Positions 52,198 through 61,470 are shown, numbered from the stretch's first letter. The stretch is 64,000 nt of DNA from Bradyrhizobium sp. CB1650 (GCF_029761915.1 NZ_CP121695.1:2075501-2139500), one strand, 5' to 3'. Notes: generated by a model not told the origin, from the sequence alone. A program made the numbers and translations.

Positions 52198-53466
52198 TCA
52201 CTTCACCATCGCGCCATAGACGATGTCCTGGACCTGCTCGCGGTAATATTTGCGCAGCTCGCCGGGCGCCGCGGTCCCCACCACCACGACGAGACGTTCC
52301 TTGGGGTCGCAGAAGAACTGCGTCCCGTATGCGCCATTCCAGGTGAACTCGCCGGGATTGCCGGGGACCGACGACAGGCCTTCGCTGGTGCGGACCGCAA
52401 CCGCGAGGCCGAAGCCGAATCCGGCGCGATGCGGCTCGACATTGGCCACGTTGTTCTTGATCTCGGGACCGAGATGATTGCTCGTCATGTGATGCACGGT
52501 CTTGGGCCCGAGAATGCGCTGACCGTCGAGCTCGCCGCCGTTGAGCAGCATCTGCCCGAAGCGGACGTAATCGCCAATCGTCGCAAAGGAACAGGCGCCG
52601 CCGCAATCGAACTGGGTCGGCTCATCCAGCAGCTTGATGGCCTGCGGCTTGCCCGTCAGCGGATCGTTGGCAAATGGGCGGGCGAGGCGAGGCCGCTGTG
52701 CTTCGGTGGGATGAAAGGTCGCGTCCTTCATGCCGAGCGGCTGCCAGACGTTGGCGGCGAGATAGTCGCCGAGCTTCTGCTCGCTCACCTTCTCGATCAC
52801 GGCGCCGAGCACGTCGATCGAGAATCCGTACTCGAACTCGGTCGAGGGTTGGTGCGCCAGCGGCAGCTTAGTGATGCGTTCGATGAAGGCATGCGTGTCG
52901 CCTTCCAGCGCCGGCGCGATGCCGTCGGGATATTGCCGCGCCACCGGGCTCGAGCTGTCCGGGCGGCCGCCATACATCAGGCCCGACGTGTGCCGGTAGA
53001 GGTCGTGAATGAAGATCGGCGAAGCCTGCGGCTCGAGCTTGAGCGAGCCGTCGCCTTGCGGCACGCCGACCTTCATGTCGGCAAATCCCGGATAGTAATC
53101 GGCAAGCTTGGCCTGGAGCGGCAGCCGGCCTTGCTCCATCAGCGTCAAGCCCGCCACCGCGGCCATCGGCTTGGTCATTGATGCCAGCGCGAATATCGCG
53201 TCGATCGGCATCGGTGTGCCCTTGGCCGGATCGAGCATGCCGTAAGCCTTGTAGTGGACGAGCTTGCCGTCGCGTGCGATCGCGACCACGGCGCCGGGCA
53301 CGCGCTTGGCGGCGATCTCGCGCGCGAAGAAATCATCGAGGCGGGCCAGGCCCTGTTTCGAGAACCCGACCTCGTCGGGATTTGCCTCGGGCAGTGGTGC
53401 AGCGCTGGCCGCGTTGAACGTGATGACGGCAGCCGCCGCAGCGATCATGGCGATCGTCTTCTTCAT
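52198..53466 (-). CDS. Serine beta-lactamase-family hydrolase (class C/esterase-like), exported
   Basis: 422 residues; GGGAGGACTCA precedes the ATG. Signal peptide 1-22, ending A-A-S-A-A. S-M-T-K at 96-99 supplies the nucleophile Ser96 and Lys99; a Tyr in E-Y-G-F-S near 213 takes the YxN position. The late motif is H-R-A-G-F-G rather than K-T-G. This pattern fits the EstB/DAP-type beta-lactamase-fold esterases better than true antibiotic-hydrolysing enzymes. It is periplasmic, and encoded alone. Confidence 0.88.
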   Translation of the reverse strand: MKKTIAMIAAAAAVITFNAASAAPLPEANPDEVGFSKQGLARLDDFFAREIAAKRVPGAVVAIARDGKLVHYKAYGMLDPAKGTPMPIDAIFALASMTKPMAAVAGLTLMEQGRLPLQAKLADYYPGFADMKVGVPQGDGSLKLEPQASPIFIHDLYRHTSGLMYGGRPDSSSPVARQYPDGIAPALEGDTHAFIERITKLPLAHQPSTEFEYGFSIDVLGAVIEKVSEQKLGDYLAANVWQPLGMKDATFHPTEAQRPRLARPFANDPLTGKPQAIKLLDEPTQFDCGGACSFATIGDYVRFGQMLLNGGELDGQRILGPKTVHHMTSNHLGPEIKNNVANVEPHRAGFGFGLAVAVRTSEGLSSVPGNPGEFTWNGAYGTQFFCDPKERLVVVVGTAAPGELRKYYREQVQDIVYGAMVK

Positions 53467-53598
53467 TGAGTCCTCCCAGGGCGAGCTCGTTATGCGAATT
53501 GGCTCGCTGAACTCTCAGATCACGTCCGCGACGGATCGAAGTCAACTGCGGGGAAAGCGGAGCAGGGGCGCGCATTTCGATGTCGCGGAACGCCTGGC

Positions 53599-54444
53599 CT
53601 AGCGTCCTTCGCCTGCGTCCCAGAGCGCATCGAGACCTTGGCGATAATTCGGGAAGGCCAGCGTAACGCCGAGCTCGCGCGTCAATCGTGTGTTGGAGAC
53701 GCGGGCGTTCCCGGCGTAGAAGCTGCGTGCCATCGCCGACATCTTGGCGGTCTCGAAGGCTTCCTCCGCCGGCGGTGGAACGCCCATCAACTTCACCGCA
53801 TAGGCGATCACGTCTTGCGGCGGGGCGGGCTCGTCGTCGCAGACATTCCACGTGCCGCCGCGCGGGCAGCGAACCGTGGCCATGATCGCGCCGGCGATAT
53901 CGTCGACGTGAATCCGGTTGAAGACCTGCCCCGGCTTGACGATGCGCCGGGCGGATCCCGCCCGCAGCGTCGCCAGCGCGTTGCGGTCGGGGCCGTAGAT
54001 TCCGGCAAGCCGCAGGATGGCGGCCTCGCCGCGCGTTGCATCCAGCCAGGCCTGTTCGGCCGCCACTCGCATTCGCGTGCGGTCGAGGCCGGCCCGTGCG
54101 GGGGTGCTCTCGTCGACCCATGCGCCGCCATGATCGCCGTACACGCCCACGGTGGAAAGATAGATCGTCTTCCGGCCGCGGCGTGCCGCGAGCGCATCTG
54201 CGAAGGCCGCGATCACGGGATCGCCGCCGCGATCAGGCGGAATCGATACAAGCAGGATATCGGCGCTGCGCATCCGCTCGACCAGGGCGCGATCGTCGCC
54301 CGGGAATGGATGGAGCTCGATGCCGGAAAGGTTCGCCTGCTTCGCAGAATCGCGCACCGTGGCGGTGATATGCGAGAACGCGCCGCCAAATCTGTGAACG
54401 AAGTGCCGGGCACTATAGCCGAGGCCAAAGATGAAGAGCCGCAT
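53599..54444 (-). CDS. NAD-dependent epimerase/dehydratase (extended SDR-like)
   Basis: 281 residues from ATG at 54444 with AAGGAG four bases upstream. N-terminal I-F-G-L-G-Y-S-A-R is a compact Rossmann motif. S-T-V-G-V-Y-G-D near residues 109-116 corresponds to the active-site strand, but the Tyr is not followed by the usual x3-Lys; H-V-D-D near 188 and F-P-N-Y-R-Q near the C-terminus match YeeZ/YbjT-like SDR relatives. The reaction is unknown. It is divergent from the HAD gene to the right. Confidence 0.8.
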   Translation of the reverse strand: MRLFIFGLGYSARHFVHRFGGAFSHITATVRDSAKQANLSGIELHPFPGDDRALVERMRSADILLVSIPPDRGGDPVIAAFADALAARRGRKTIYLSTVGVYGDHGGAWVDESTPARAGLDRTRMRVAAEQAWLDATRGEAAILRLAGIYGPDRNALATLRAGSARRIVKPGQVFNRIHVDDIAGAIMATVRCPRGGTWNVCDDEPAPPQDVIAYAVKLMGVPPPAEEAFETAKMSAMARSFYAGNARVSNTRLTRELGVTLAFPNYRQGLDALWDAGEGR

Positions 54445-54622
54445 GCGTCTCCTTGCTGAATCGCCGTCGGGCTGTCCGGGCTGCCGCGCGCAGCCGCTCA
54501 TAAGAGATTTTTGGGTCCGGGAAAAGATATTGCAATTTTACTCGTCTGCCAGTCCACGCCATGTTCGGTTGGAGCCGATCAACCGGGAGCGTTTGTTGGA
54601 AAGGGCATTGTCCCTGGCGTCG

Positions 54623-55333
54623 ATGATGAAGGACCGCGCGCCAGCCGCGGCGCTGGTCCAGCGCGCGGCCGCGCTGATCTTCGACGTCGACGGCACCCTG
54701 GCGGAGACGGAGGAGCTGCACCGCCAGTCCTTCAACCAGACCTTTGTCCGTTGCGGGCTCGACTGGCATTGGGACCGTGCCGTCTACAGGGATCTGTTGC
54801 GGGTGACGGGCGGCAAGGAACGCATCCGTCATCACGACGCGGTGCAGGGCAGCCTGCCGTCATTGTCGGATGAAGAGATCGCAAGACTTCATGGCATCAA
54901 GACCGCGCATTATGCCGAACTGGTCGAAGCGGGCTGCTGTCCGCTCCGCCCGGGCGTAGCGGCGCTGCTTGCCGCGGCGAGGGCGCGGGGCCAGCGGCTC
55001 GCGATCGCGACCACCACCTCGCGCGGCAATATCGATGCGCTGCTGTCGCAGGCGTTGGGCAACGGCTGGGCCGCGGACTTCGACGCGATCGTCGCCGGTG
55101 ACGAGGTCCGCGACAAGAAGCCCGCGCCGGACGTGTATCTGGAGATACTGGCGCGGCTGCGGCTCGACGCGTCCGACTGCGTCGCCATCGAAGATTCCGC
55201 CAACGGCCTGATTGCGGCCTCTCGCGCGCGCATTCCCGTCTTGATCACGCGCAGCATGTATTTTCATGACGATGATTTTACCGGCGCGCACCTCGTGCTG
55301 GACGATTTGTCGGAACTGGAACGTCCAGGCTGA
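54623..55333 (+). CDS. HAD-superfamily phosphatase (CbbY/beta-phosphoglucomutase-like)
   Basis: 236 residues if it starts at ATG 54623 (54626 is equally possible; the frame is open to 54431 but the start of the domain favours the later codon). D-V-D-G-T-L at 21-26 gives the nucleophile Asp21 and acid/base Asp23. A helical cap follows, then T-T-T-S (motif II), the K-K-P-A-P-D Lys and E-D-S motif. CbbY proteins dephosphorylate sugar bisphosphates such as xylulose-1,5-bisphosphate; no Calvin-cycle genes are nearby, so that activity is only a family guess. Confidence 0.85.
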   Translation: MMKDRAPAAALVQRAAALIFDVDGTLAETEELHRQSFNQTFVRCGLDWHWDRAVYRDLLRVTGGKERIRHHDAVQGSLPSLSDEEIARLHGIKTAHYAELVEAGCCPLRPGVAALLAAARARGQRLAIATTTSRGNIDALLSQALGNGWAADFDAIVAGDEVRDKKPAPDVYLEILARLRLDASDCVAIEDSANGLIAASRARIPVLITRSMYFHDDDFTGAHLVLDDLSELERPG

Positions 55334-55354
55334 AGCTGCGTGTGCTATTGCGCT

Positions 55355-55768
55355 TCAGTGAAACCGGCGGCTCGAGCCGGGTGCATCCTCGTGGGCCTCC
55401 TCGACGATCTGAGCGATCGGGCTCGACTGGTGGTGAACGAGACGCCAGCCGTCAGCAACGCGCCGGAAATGGTTGGCCGCCGCGAGCGCCGTGCCGTCGA
55501 CAATCTCGATGCAGAGCACGCGCGCGCTGTCGCCGTCGACGATTGCCTGCGGCTCGGCGCATACGATCTGCGGCCGCTCCGGGTTTTGCAGGATGTCGCG
55601 CCAGCTCCCGATTACGGTGGCCCGTCCGACGATGGCCGGCCAGCCGGGATGGATGCAGGAAATGGTGTCGTCATCCGCCCACATCCGCTCCATGCCCGCG
55701 ACGTCGCCGGTCGCGAAGGCGGCATAGAAGGCTGCGTTGGCGGCAATGACCTTGCTGTCCTTCGTCAT
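55355..55768 (-). CDS. NTF2-like/SnoaL-type protein
   Basis: 137 residues from ATG at 55768. The start is uncertain, since GGAGG is only one or two bases upstream, but the domain begins right after. A small cone-shaped NTF2 fold is indicated by A-F-A-T-G-D-V-A-G-M-E-R-M-W-A (about 17-31), H-P-G-W near 41-44, and a long antiparallel sheet ending V-H-H-Q-S-S-P. Members include ketosteroid-isomerase-like enzymes and binding proteins. No pathway context: it lies convergent with the HAD gene. Confidence 0.8.
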   Translation of the reverse strand: MTKDSKVIAANAAFYAAFATGDVAGMERMWADDDTISCIHPGWPAIVGRATVIGSWRDILQNPERPQIVCAEPQAIVDGDSARVLCIEIVDGTALAAANHFRRVADGWRLVHHQSSPIAQIVEEAHEDAPGSSRRFH

Positions 55769-55865
55769 GCCTCCGGGGTGAGCCAATGACGCGGAAAAAT
55801 CAAGCGCGACTTCGACTGATTTTGACCGCAGTGCAGCATCGAGATGGCCGCGGCGCGAACTGCCG

Positions 55866-57335
55866 TCACGTGGCGACGTGCGTCTCCACCGCGCGCCGTG
55901 CGCCCAGCGCATAGAGCCGGCCGAGCGCGGCGGTCACCGCCTCGCGCAGGCGCGGATCGTCTCCGAGGGGACCGAACACTTTTCCGACGCCGAGCAGAGC
56001 GGGCGCGAGCCGCTCGGCGACGGGACCTGCCTCGCGCGCGAGCGCTGCAAGTTCACCGGCCAGGGGATCGCGGACGTCGATCGCGCGGCCCTGTTCGTCG
56101 ATCGCGGTGACATAGCGCATCCAGGCGGCGACGGCGAGTGCGTGCGTCTCGACCGGCAGGTTCTTGTCCAAGCGATCCTGCATCGCGCCGAGCAGCCGCT
56201 GCGGAAGCTTCTGCGAGCCGTCCATTGCGATCTGCCAGGTGCGGTGATGCAGCGCCGGATTGGCGAAGCGCCTCAGCAGCGAGGCGCGGTAGGCGGCGAG
56301 GTCAGTGCCGGCAGGCATTGTCAGCGTCACCGCGGCCTCTTCCATCACTTGCGCGGCGAGGTGCGCGAAATGCGGATCGGTCATGGTGTCGGCGATCGTC
56401 TCATGGCCCGCGAGATAGCCGAGATAGGCGAGCGCCGAATGGCTGGCGTTGAGCAGCCGCAGCTTCATCAGCTCGAACGGCTTGACATCAGTGACGAGCT
56501 CGACGCCTGCGGCGGCGAGATCGGGCCGGCTCGCGGAGAAGCGATCTTCCACGACCCATTGCGTGAACGGCTCGGTCATTACCGGCCATGCGTCGCCCAT
56601 GCCGAGCGCCGCGGAGACGGCGTCGCGATCGGCAGCAGTCGTCTCCGGCACGATACGGTCGACCATGGTCGAGGGGAAGGCGACCGTATCCGCGATCCAC
56701 TTGCCGAGATCTTTCGAGCGCAGCGCTGCAAACTGCGTCACGATCCGCTTCACGGTGTGACCGTTGGCGGCGAGGTTGTCGCAGCACAGCACGGTGAAGG
56801 GGTTAAGGCCCTGCACGTGCCGCCGCGCAAGCGCGGCCACGATGAAGCCGGGCGCAGAGCGCGGCGCGTCGGGATTGTTCAGGTCGTGCACGACATCCGG
56901 ATGCCGCTCGTCGAGATCGCCGGTCTGCGGGTTGTGGCAATAGCCCTTCTCGGTGACCGTGAGCGAGACGATGCGGATGGCGGGATCCGCCATCCGCATC
57001 ATCAGCCGCGCCGGGTCCTCGCGGGCGACGACGCTATCGAGCAGCGCGCCGATGACGCGATGCTCGGTGCCTTCGGCAGCGCGAATTGCGACGGTATAGA
57101 GGTGATCCTGCGCGGCGAGGGCGTCGCGCGTATCCGGACTGCGCAGGCTCGCGCCGACGATGCCCCAGGCGGTGGCACCGGCTGCAAGACAATCGTCGAT
57201 GACGACAGCCTGATGGGCGCGATGAAATGCGCCCAAACCGAGATGCACGATGCCAGCGCTGACGCGTGAACGGTCATAGGCCGGGCGGCGAATGGCCGAC
57301 GGCAACCGGTCGAGATTGGCGCGGCCAAGTCGCAT
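55866..57335 (-). CDS. uxuB: D-mannonate (fructuronate) oxidoreductase of the mannitol dehydrogenase family
   Basis: 489 residues from ATG at 57335 with GGGGAGA five to six bases upstream; an ATG 12 codons earlier lacks a good site. Polyol-specific long-chain dehydrogenase family: H-L-G-L-G-A-F-H-R-A-H near 31-41, T-V-T-E-K-G-Y, and the catalytic K-L-R-L-L-N-A-S-H region near 310. UxuB interconverts fructuronate and D-mannonate with NADH. It is divergent from the GntR gene across a 144-base region with palindromic operators, so both are probably under that regulator. It works with UxuA at the other end of the cluster. Confidence 0.88.
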   Translation of the reverse strand: MRLGRANLDRLPSAIRRPAYDRSRVSAGIVHLGLGAFHRAHQAVVIDDCLAAGATAWGIVGASLRSPDTRDALAAQDHLYTVAIRAAEGTEHRVIGALLDSVVAREDPARLMMRMADPAIRIVSLTVTEKGYCHNPQTGDLDERHPDVVHDLNNPDAPRSAPGFIVAALARRHVQGLNPFTVLCCDNLAANGHTVKRIVTQFAALRSKDLGKWIADTVAFPSTMVDRIVPETTAADRDAVSAALGMGDAWPVMTEPFTQWVVEDRFSASRPDLAAAGVELVTDVKPFELMKLRLLNASHSALAYLGYLAGHETIADTMTDPHFAHLAAQVMEEAAVTLTMPAGTDLAAYRASLLRRFANPALHHRTWQIAMDGSQKLPQRLLGAMQDRLDKNLPVETHALAVAAWMRYVTAIDEQGRAIDVRDPLAGELAALAREAGPVAERLAPALLGVGKVFGPLGDDPRLREAVTAALGRLYALGARRAVETHVAT

Positions 57336-57400
57336 GGTCGTCTCCCCCTTTGCTTTGCCGCTGCTTGACATGGTGCCCGTCCTCGGTCAATGCTCCGGTC

Positions 57401-57428
57401 AATTGGTAAGACCAATTTTCCAAATTGG
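57401..57428. promoter_or_regulatory. Overlapping GntR/FadR-type operators between uxuB and gntR
   Basis: AATTGGT-aag-ACCAATT (57401-57417) is a perfect seven-base inverted repeat with the TGGT-N3-ACCA core of FadR-type GntR sites. It shares CCAATT with a second perfect palindrome, CCAATTT-tcc-AAATTGG (57412-57428). The site is 66 bases from the uxuB start and about 50 from the gntR start, where one regulator could control both directions. Confidence 0.75.
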
Positions 57429-57479
57429 CGGGACGCCCGGACGTGAACCATCCGGCGCGACCCTTTCGGGGAGGCCAGC

Positions 57480-58292
57480 GTGCCGCTGGAAGCTGTGGAG
57501 GCGAGACGGCTCTATCGCCAGGTCGCCGATCAATTGCGAAGCCTGATCGACAGCGGTGAATACGCGGTCGGTAGCCGCTTGCCGACCGAGCGCGAGCTCG
57601 CCGAGCAGCTCAAGGTGTCGCGGCCGACCGTGCGCGAAGCCCTGATCGCGCTCGAGGTCGAGGGTCGTGTCCGAATCCGCGTCGGTTCAGGCATCTACGT
57701 CATCGAGCCTGCAGAGGCCGCCGCGCCCGTGCCGGCGGCCGCGGTCATCGAGGGGCCGTTCGAGCTCTTGCGCGCCCGCGAATTCCTCGAAGGCGCGATC
57801 GCCGAGCAGGCGGCACGGATGGCGACGAAGGACGACCTCGCGCGCATCGACGCCTCGCTCCTTGCGATGGAAAAGGTCGAGCATCCCGGCGAAGCATCGA
57901 TGATCCATGACCGCGCCTTCCACGTCGCGATCGCAGGTTCCGTCGGTAATGCCGTCCTGGTGCGCGTGGTCGGCGAGCTGTTCGACCAGCGCCTCAATCC
58001 ATACTTCGCACAGCTTGCGCACTATTTCGAGAACCCGCGCACCTGGCGCGCCGCGCTCGACGAGCACCGCGCGGTCCGCGATGCCATCGCGGTGCGCGAT
58101 CCGGGTGCTGCGCGCGACGCGATGCGCAATCATCTCGCCCGCTCGCAGGAGCGGTTCGCGCAAAATTTCGGTGTCGAGCTCGCGGTTGCGGCGTCCGATC
58201 GAAATCGGATGGGACGATCCGCGGCGGCACCGTCGAAACCAAAACGACCGCCGAAAAAGCAGGCCGCGCGCAGCGACGTGCGGCGGCGATGA
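57480..58292 (+). CDS. GntR-family (FadR/UxuR-type) regulator of the hexuronate cluster
   Basis: 270 residues from GTG with GGGGAGG five bases upstream. Winged helix at about 10-75 (G-S-R-L-P-T-E-R-E-L-A near 31-41, then V-S-R-P-T-V-R-E-A-L). The FCD ligand domain spans about 95-230 and includes E-F-L-E-G-A-I-A-E and three His residues suited to metal-bound ligand (H-D-R-A-F-H and later D-E-H). The C-terminal 25 residues are an unusual Lys/Arg/Pro-rich tail. UxuR/ExuR relatives are released by fructuronate or similar acids. It precedes the TRAP genes on the same strand. Confidence 0.9.
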   Translation: MPLEAVEARRLYRQVADQLRSLIDSGEYAVGSRLPTERELAEQLKVSRPTVREALIALEVEGRVRIRVGSGIYVIEPAEAAAPVPAAAVIEGPFELLRAREFLEGAIAEQAARMATKDDLARIDASLLAMEKVEHPGEASMIHDRAFHVAIAGSVGNAVLVRVVGELFDQRLNPYFAQLAHYFENPRTWRAALDEHRAVRDAIAVRDPGAARDAMRNHLARSQERFAQNFGVELAVAASDRNRMGRSAAAPSKPKRPPKKQAARSDVRRR

Positions 58293-58362
58293 CGTTGGCT
58301 GGGCCGCGCCCGCTTGGGACCGGACGAGCAAGAAACAGACTTGAGCCATGGAGGAAAAATCG

Positions 58363-59340
58363 ATGTTCAGGAAAATGACGACGATGCTGGCGGTTTCGGT
58401 CGCCGCAATGCTTGGCGCCACCACTATCGGTATGGCGCAGACCAAGCTGAAATGGGCCCATGTCTACGAGACCTCGGAGCCGTTCCACACCGCCTCGGTC
58501 TGGGCCGCGCAGGAGATCGGCAAGCGCACCAATGAGCGCTACCAGATCGACGTCTATCCGGCGTCCCAGCTCGGCAAGGAGGCCGACATCAATCAGGGCC
58601 TCGCGCTCGGTTCCGTCGACATCATCATCTCGGGCTCGAGCTTCGCGGCGAAGAGCTTCCCGCCGATCGGCGTTACCTATTATCCCTACACGTTCCGCGA
58701 CGCCGACCATCTGCTCGCCTACACCAAGAGCGACATCTTCAAGGAGCTCGCCAAGGGCTACGAGGACAAGAGCGGCCACCACATCATCGCAGTCACCTAT
58801 TACGGCGTGCGCCAGACTTCGTCGAACAAGCCGATCAAGACTTGCGCCGACCTGAAGGGCCTCAAGATGCGCGTGCCTGACGTGCCGGCCTATCTCGCGA
58901 TGCCGCGTGCCTGCGGCGCCAACACCGCGCCGATCGCCTTCGCTGAAGTCTATCTCGCGCTCCAGAACGGCACCGTCGAGGCGCAGGAAAATCCGCTGAC
59001 CACGATCGAGGCCAAGAAGTTCTACGAGGTCCAGAAGCACATCGTGCTGACCGGCCATATCGTCGACCATCTCAACACGGTCGTCTCGGGCAATCTCTGG
59101 AAGAAGCTCAGCGACGAGGACAAGAAGATCTTCACCGACGTCGCCCAGGAAGCCGCCGCCAAGGCGACCGGGGAGATCAAGCAGAACGAAGCCAAGCTGG
59201 TCGCCTTCTTCAAGGAGAAGGGCCTGACCGTGACCGAGGTCGACAAGAACGAATTCCGCGACATCGTGCTGAAGAACGTCCCGTTCGAGACCTTCGGCTA
59301 TCGCAAGGCCGATTGGGAGCGCATCCAGGCGGTGAAGTGA
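58363..59340 (+). CDS. dctP: TRAP transporter solute-binding protein (DctP/UxuP-type)
   Basis: 325 residues from ATG at 58363 with GGAGG eight bases upstream (five residues shorter than the longest frame). Signal peptide 1-26, ending G-M-A-Q. The mature protein has L-K-M-R-V-P-D-V-P near residues 163-171, whose Arg clamps the substrate carboxylate, and E-A-Q-E-N-P-L-T-T-I near 206-215, both typical of sugar-acid-binding TRAP proteins. It feeds the membrane pair encoded downstream. With uxuA and uxuB beside it, the likely ligands are uronates or aldonates. Confidence 0.9.
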   Translation: MFRKMTTMLAVSVAAMLGATTIGMAQTKLKWAHVYETSEPFHTASVWAAQEIGKRTNERYQIDVYPASQLGKEADINQGLALGSVDIIISGSSFAAKSFPPIGVTYYPYTFRDADHLLAYTKSDIFKELAKGYEDKSGHHIIAVTYYGVRQTSSNKPIKTCADLKGLKMRVPDVPAYLAMPRACGANTAPIAFAEVYLALQNGTVEAQENPLTTIEAKKFYEVQKHIVLTGHIVDHLNTVVSGNLWKKLSDEDKKIFTDVAQEAAAKATGEIKQNEAKLVAFFKEKGLTVTEVDKNEFRDIVLKNVPFETFGYRKADWERIQAVK

Positions 59341-59346
59341 CGACGG

Positions 59347-59450
59347 TTCGTCATTCCCGGGCGACGCGTAAGCGTCGAACTATGGTGCGCAGTTGCGCAC
59401 CTGAGAATCTCGAGGTTCCGGGTCTGGTGCTGACGCATCATCCCGGATCG
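59347..59450. repeat. Intergenic palindromic repeat within the TRAP operon
   Basis: CATTCCCGGGCGACGC...GGATCG with two perfect hairpins, GACGC-gtaa-GCGTC and GGTGCGC-agtt-GCGCACC, then GGTTCCGGGTCTGGTGC. I recognise the style from Bradyrhizobium/Rhodopseudomonas genomes. It sits between dctP and dctQ and could raise dctP mRNA stability relative to the membrane genes. Confidence 0.7.
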
Positions 59451-59483
59451 ATGTGAGTTCCGGCCAGTTTGGGGAGTAAACAC

Positions 59484-60062
59484 ATGTCGATCGCCGAAAT
59501 GCACCGGCAGATCACCGCGGACGAGATCGCCCATACATTCGAGGAGGAGGCGTCGCCGAAGGTCGATCTCGGCGTCTATGCTTTCGAGGACTGGCTGGCG
59601 CTTGCGATCTTCTGGGTGATGGCGCTTGCCGTCTTCCTCCAGTTCTTCACCCGCTACGTGCTCAACGACAGCTACGCCTGGACCGAGGAGATAGCGACCT
59701 ATTGCCTGATCGGCGTAGTGTTCATCGGCTCGTCGATGTGCGTGCGGCTGTCGCGGCACATCCAGGTCGATCTCGTCTACCGCTATCTGCCCCATCTCGT
59801 CGCGCGCGCGCTGTCGACGGTAATCGACGTGATCCGGATCGCCTTCTTCGCCTATGCGACCCGCCTGGTCTGGATCTACATCCAGGTGATCGGCGACGAG
59901 CCGATGACGACGATCAATTTTCCCAAGAACTACGTCTACTACGCCGCGCTGCTCGGCTTCGCTCTGATGTGCGCGCGTTCGGTGCAGGTAGCCATCGAGA
60001 ACTGGCGGCAGGGCTATTCGATCCTCGAACGCCCGGGCGCCTACGACGGAACGGAGGGCTGA
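59484..60062 (+). CDS. dctQ: TRAP transporter small membrane subunit (DctQ-type)
   Basis: 192 residues from ATG at 59484 (GGGGAG eight bases upstream). Four hydrophobic segments: about 38-58 (W-L-A-L-A-I-F-W-V-M-A-L), 70-90 (with E-E-I-A-T-Y-C), 105-130 and 145-165. The Y-A-W-T-E-E and S-R-H-I-Q-V-D motifs are typical of DctQ. The N-terminal 30 residues are an acidic cytosolic extension. It partners DctM, whose gene follows after one base. Confidence 0.9.
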   Translation: MSIAEMHRQITADEIAHTFEEEASPKVDLGVYAFEDWLALAIFWVMALAVFLQFFTRYVLNDSYAWTEEIATYCLIGVVFIGSSMCVRLSRHIQVDLVYRYLPHLVARALSTVIDVIRIAFFAYATRLVWIYIQVIGDEPMTTINFPKNYVYYAALLGFALMCARSVQVAIENWRQGYSILERPGAYDGTEG

Positions 60063-60063
60063 C

Positions 60064-61470
60064 ATGCTGTTGTTGCTTGGGGGCTTCCTCATCCTGATGC
60101 TGCTCGGCCTGCCCGTGGCGCTCGCCATGGCGGCGTCGTCGCTGATCTACATCCTGGTTACGGGGATTACGCCCGATGTCACGCTGGCGCAGCGCATGAT
60201 CGCCGGCGTCGAGAGCTTTCCACTACTTGCCGTGCCCTTCTTCATCCTTGCCGGCAATCTCATGAACATCGCTGGCGTCACCGGCCGCATCTACAAGTTT
60301 GCCGTCGCGTTGGTCGGCTGGATGCGCGGCGGTCTCGGCCACGTCAACATCATCGGCTCGGTGATCTTCTCGGGCATGTCCGGCACCGCGATCGCGGATG
60401 CCGCCGGTCTCGGCACCATCGAGATCAAGGCGATGAAGGACCACGGCTACTCCACCGAGTTCTCGGTCGGCGTCACCGCGGCCTCTGCGACGCTCGGGCC
60501 GATCATCCCGCCGTCGCTGCCCTTCGTGATCTACGGCATGATGGCCAACGTCTCGATCGGCGCGCTGTTTTTGGGCGGCGTCATTCCCGGCGTCGTCATG
60601 ACGCTGCTCATGATGGCCACCGTCACCTACTTCGCGTACAAGAACAAATGGGGCAGCGATACCCCGTTCTCGTGGCCACAGCTCGGCTCTGCGGGTCTCG
60701 AAATCGTCATCGTGCTCAGCTTCCCGCTCGCGATCTGGCTGATGACGCTCGCCGGCATGTCGACCAACCTCGCGGTCGTCATCGGTCTTGGCACGCTGCT
60801 CGTGATCGACTGGTACTTCGATTTCTCCGCGGTGATGGCGCTGATGGCGCCGGTGATTCTGATCGGTGGCATGACGCTCGGCTGGTTCACGCCGACGGAA
60901 GCCGCGGTCGCGGCGGTGATCTGGTCGCTGTTCCTCGGCCTCGTGCGCTATCGCACCATGACGCTGAAGACGGTGGCCAAGGCGACCTTCGACACCATCG
61001 AGACCACGGCCTCCGTGCTCTTCATCGTCACGGCCGCTTCGATCTTCGCATGGCTGCTGACGGTGTCGCAGGCGGCGCAGACGCTGACCGATGCGATGCT
61101 TGCCTTCACCCACAACAGATGGGTGTTCCTGCTGCTGGCCAACATCCTGATCCTGTTCGTCGGTTGCTTCATCGACACCATCGCGGCGATCACCATTCTG
61201 GTGCCGATCCTGCTGCCGATCGTGCTCAAGCTCGGCATCGATCCGATCCACTTCGGCCTGATCATGACGCTGAACCTGATGATCGGCCTGCTGCATCCGC
61301 CGCTCGGCATGGTGCTGTTCGTGCTCGCGCGCGTCGCAAAACTCTCGGTCGAGCGCACCACGGTCGCGATCCTGCCCTGGCTGGTGCCGCTGCTGCTCGC
61401 GCTGATCGCAATCACCTACATCCCCGACCTGACCCTCTGGCTGCCAAAATACATGGGACTGTCCAAATGA
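60064..61470 (+). CDS. dctM: TRAP transporter large permease (DctM-type)
   Basis: 468 residues, about eleven or twelve membrane segments, the channel subunit for Na+-driven uptake. Family motifs F-S-G-M-S-G-T-A-I-A-D-A-A-G-L-G near 101-116 and G-P-I-I-P-P-S-L-P near 139-147 are clear, plus G-C-F-I-D-T-I-A-A-I-T near 360. GGAGGGC precedes the ATG. The stop overlaps the dehydrogenase start by four bases. TRAP systems carry organic and sugar acids. Confidence 0.93.
   Translation: MLLLLGGFLILMLLGLPVALAMAASSLIYILVTGITPDVTLAQRMIAGVESFPLLAVPFFILAGNLMNIAGVTGRIYKFAVALVGWMRGGLGHVNIIGSVIFSGMSGTAIADAAGLGTIEIKAMKDHGYSTEFSVGVTAASATLGPIIPPSLPFVIYGMMANVSIGALFLGGVIPGVVMTLLMMATVTYFAYKNKWGSDTPFSWPQLGSAGLEIVIVLSFPLAIWLMTLAGMSTNLAVVIGLGTLLVIDWYFDFSAVMALMAPVILIGGMTLGWFTPTEAAVAAVIWSLFLGLVRYRTMTLKTVAKATFDTIETTASVLFIVTAASIFAWLLTVSQAAQTLTDAMLAFTHNRWVFLLLANILILFVGCFIDTIAAITILVPILLPIVLKLGIDPIHFGLIMTLNLMIGLLHPPLGMVLFVLARVAKLSVERTTVAILPWLVPLLLALIAITYIPDLTLWLPKYMGLSK

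Noticed and set aside
52198..53466. Antibiotic-resistance class C beta-lactamase
   Set aside because: S-M-T-K is present but the late K-T-G motif is missing, fitting esterase-type relatives; no ampR is nearby.
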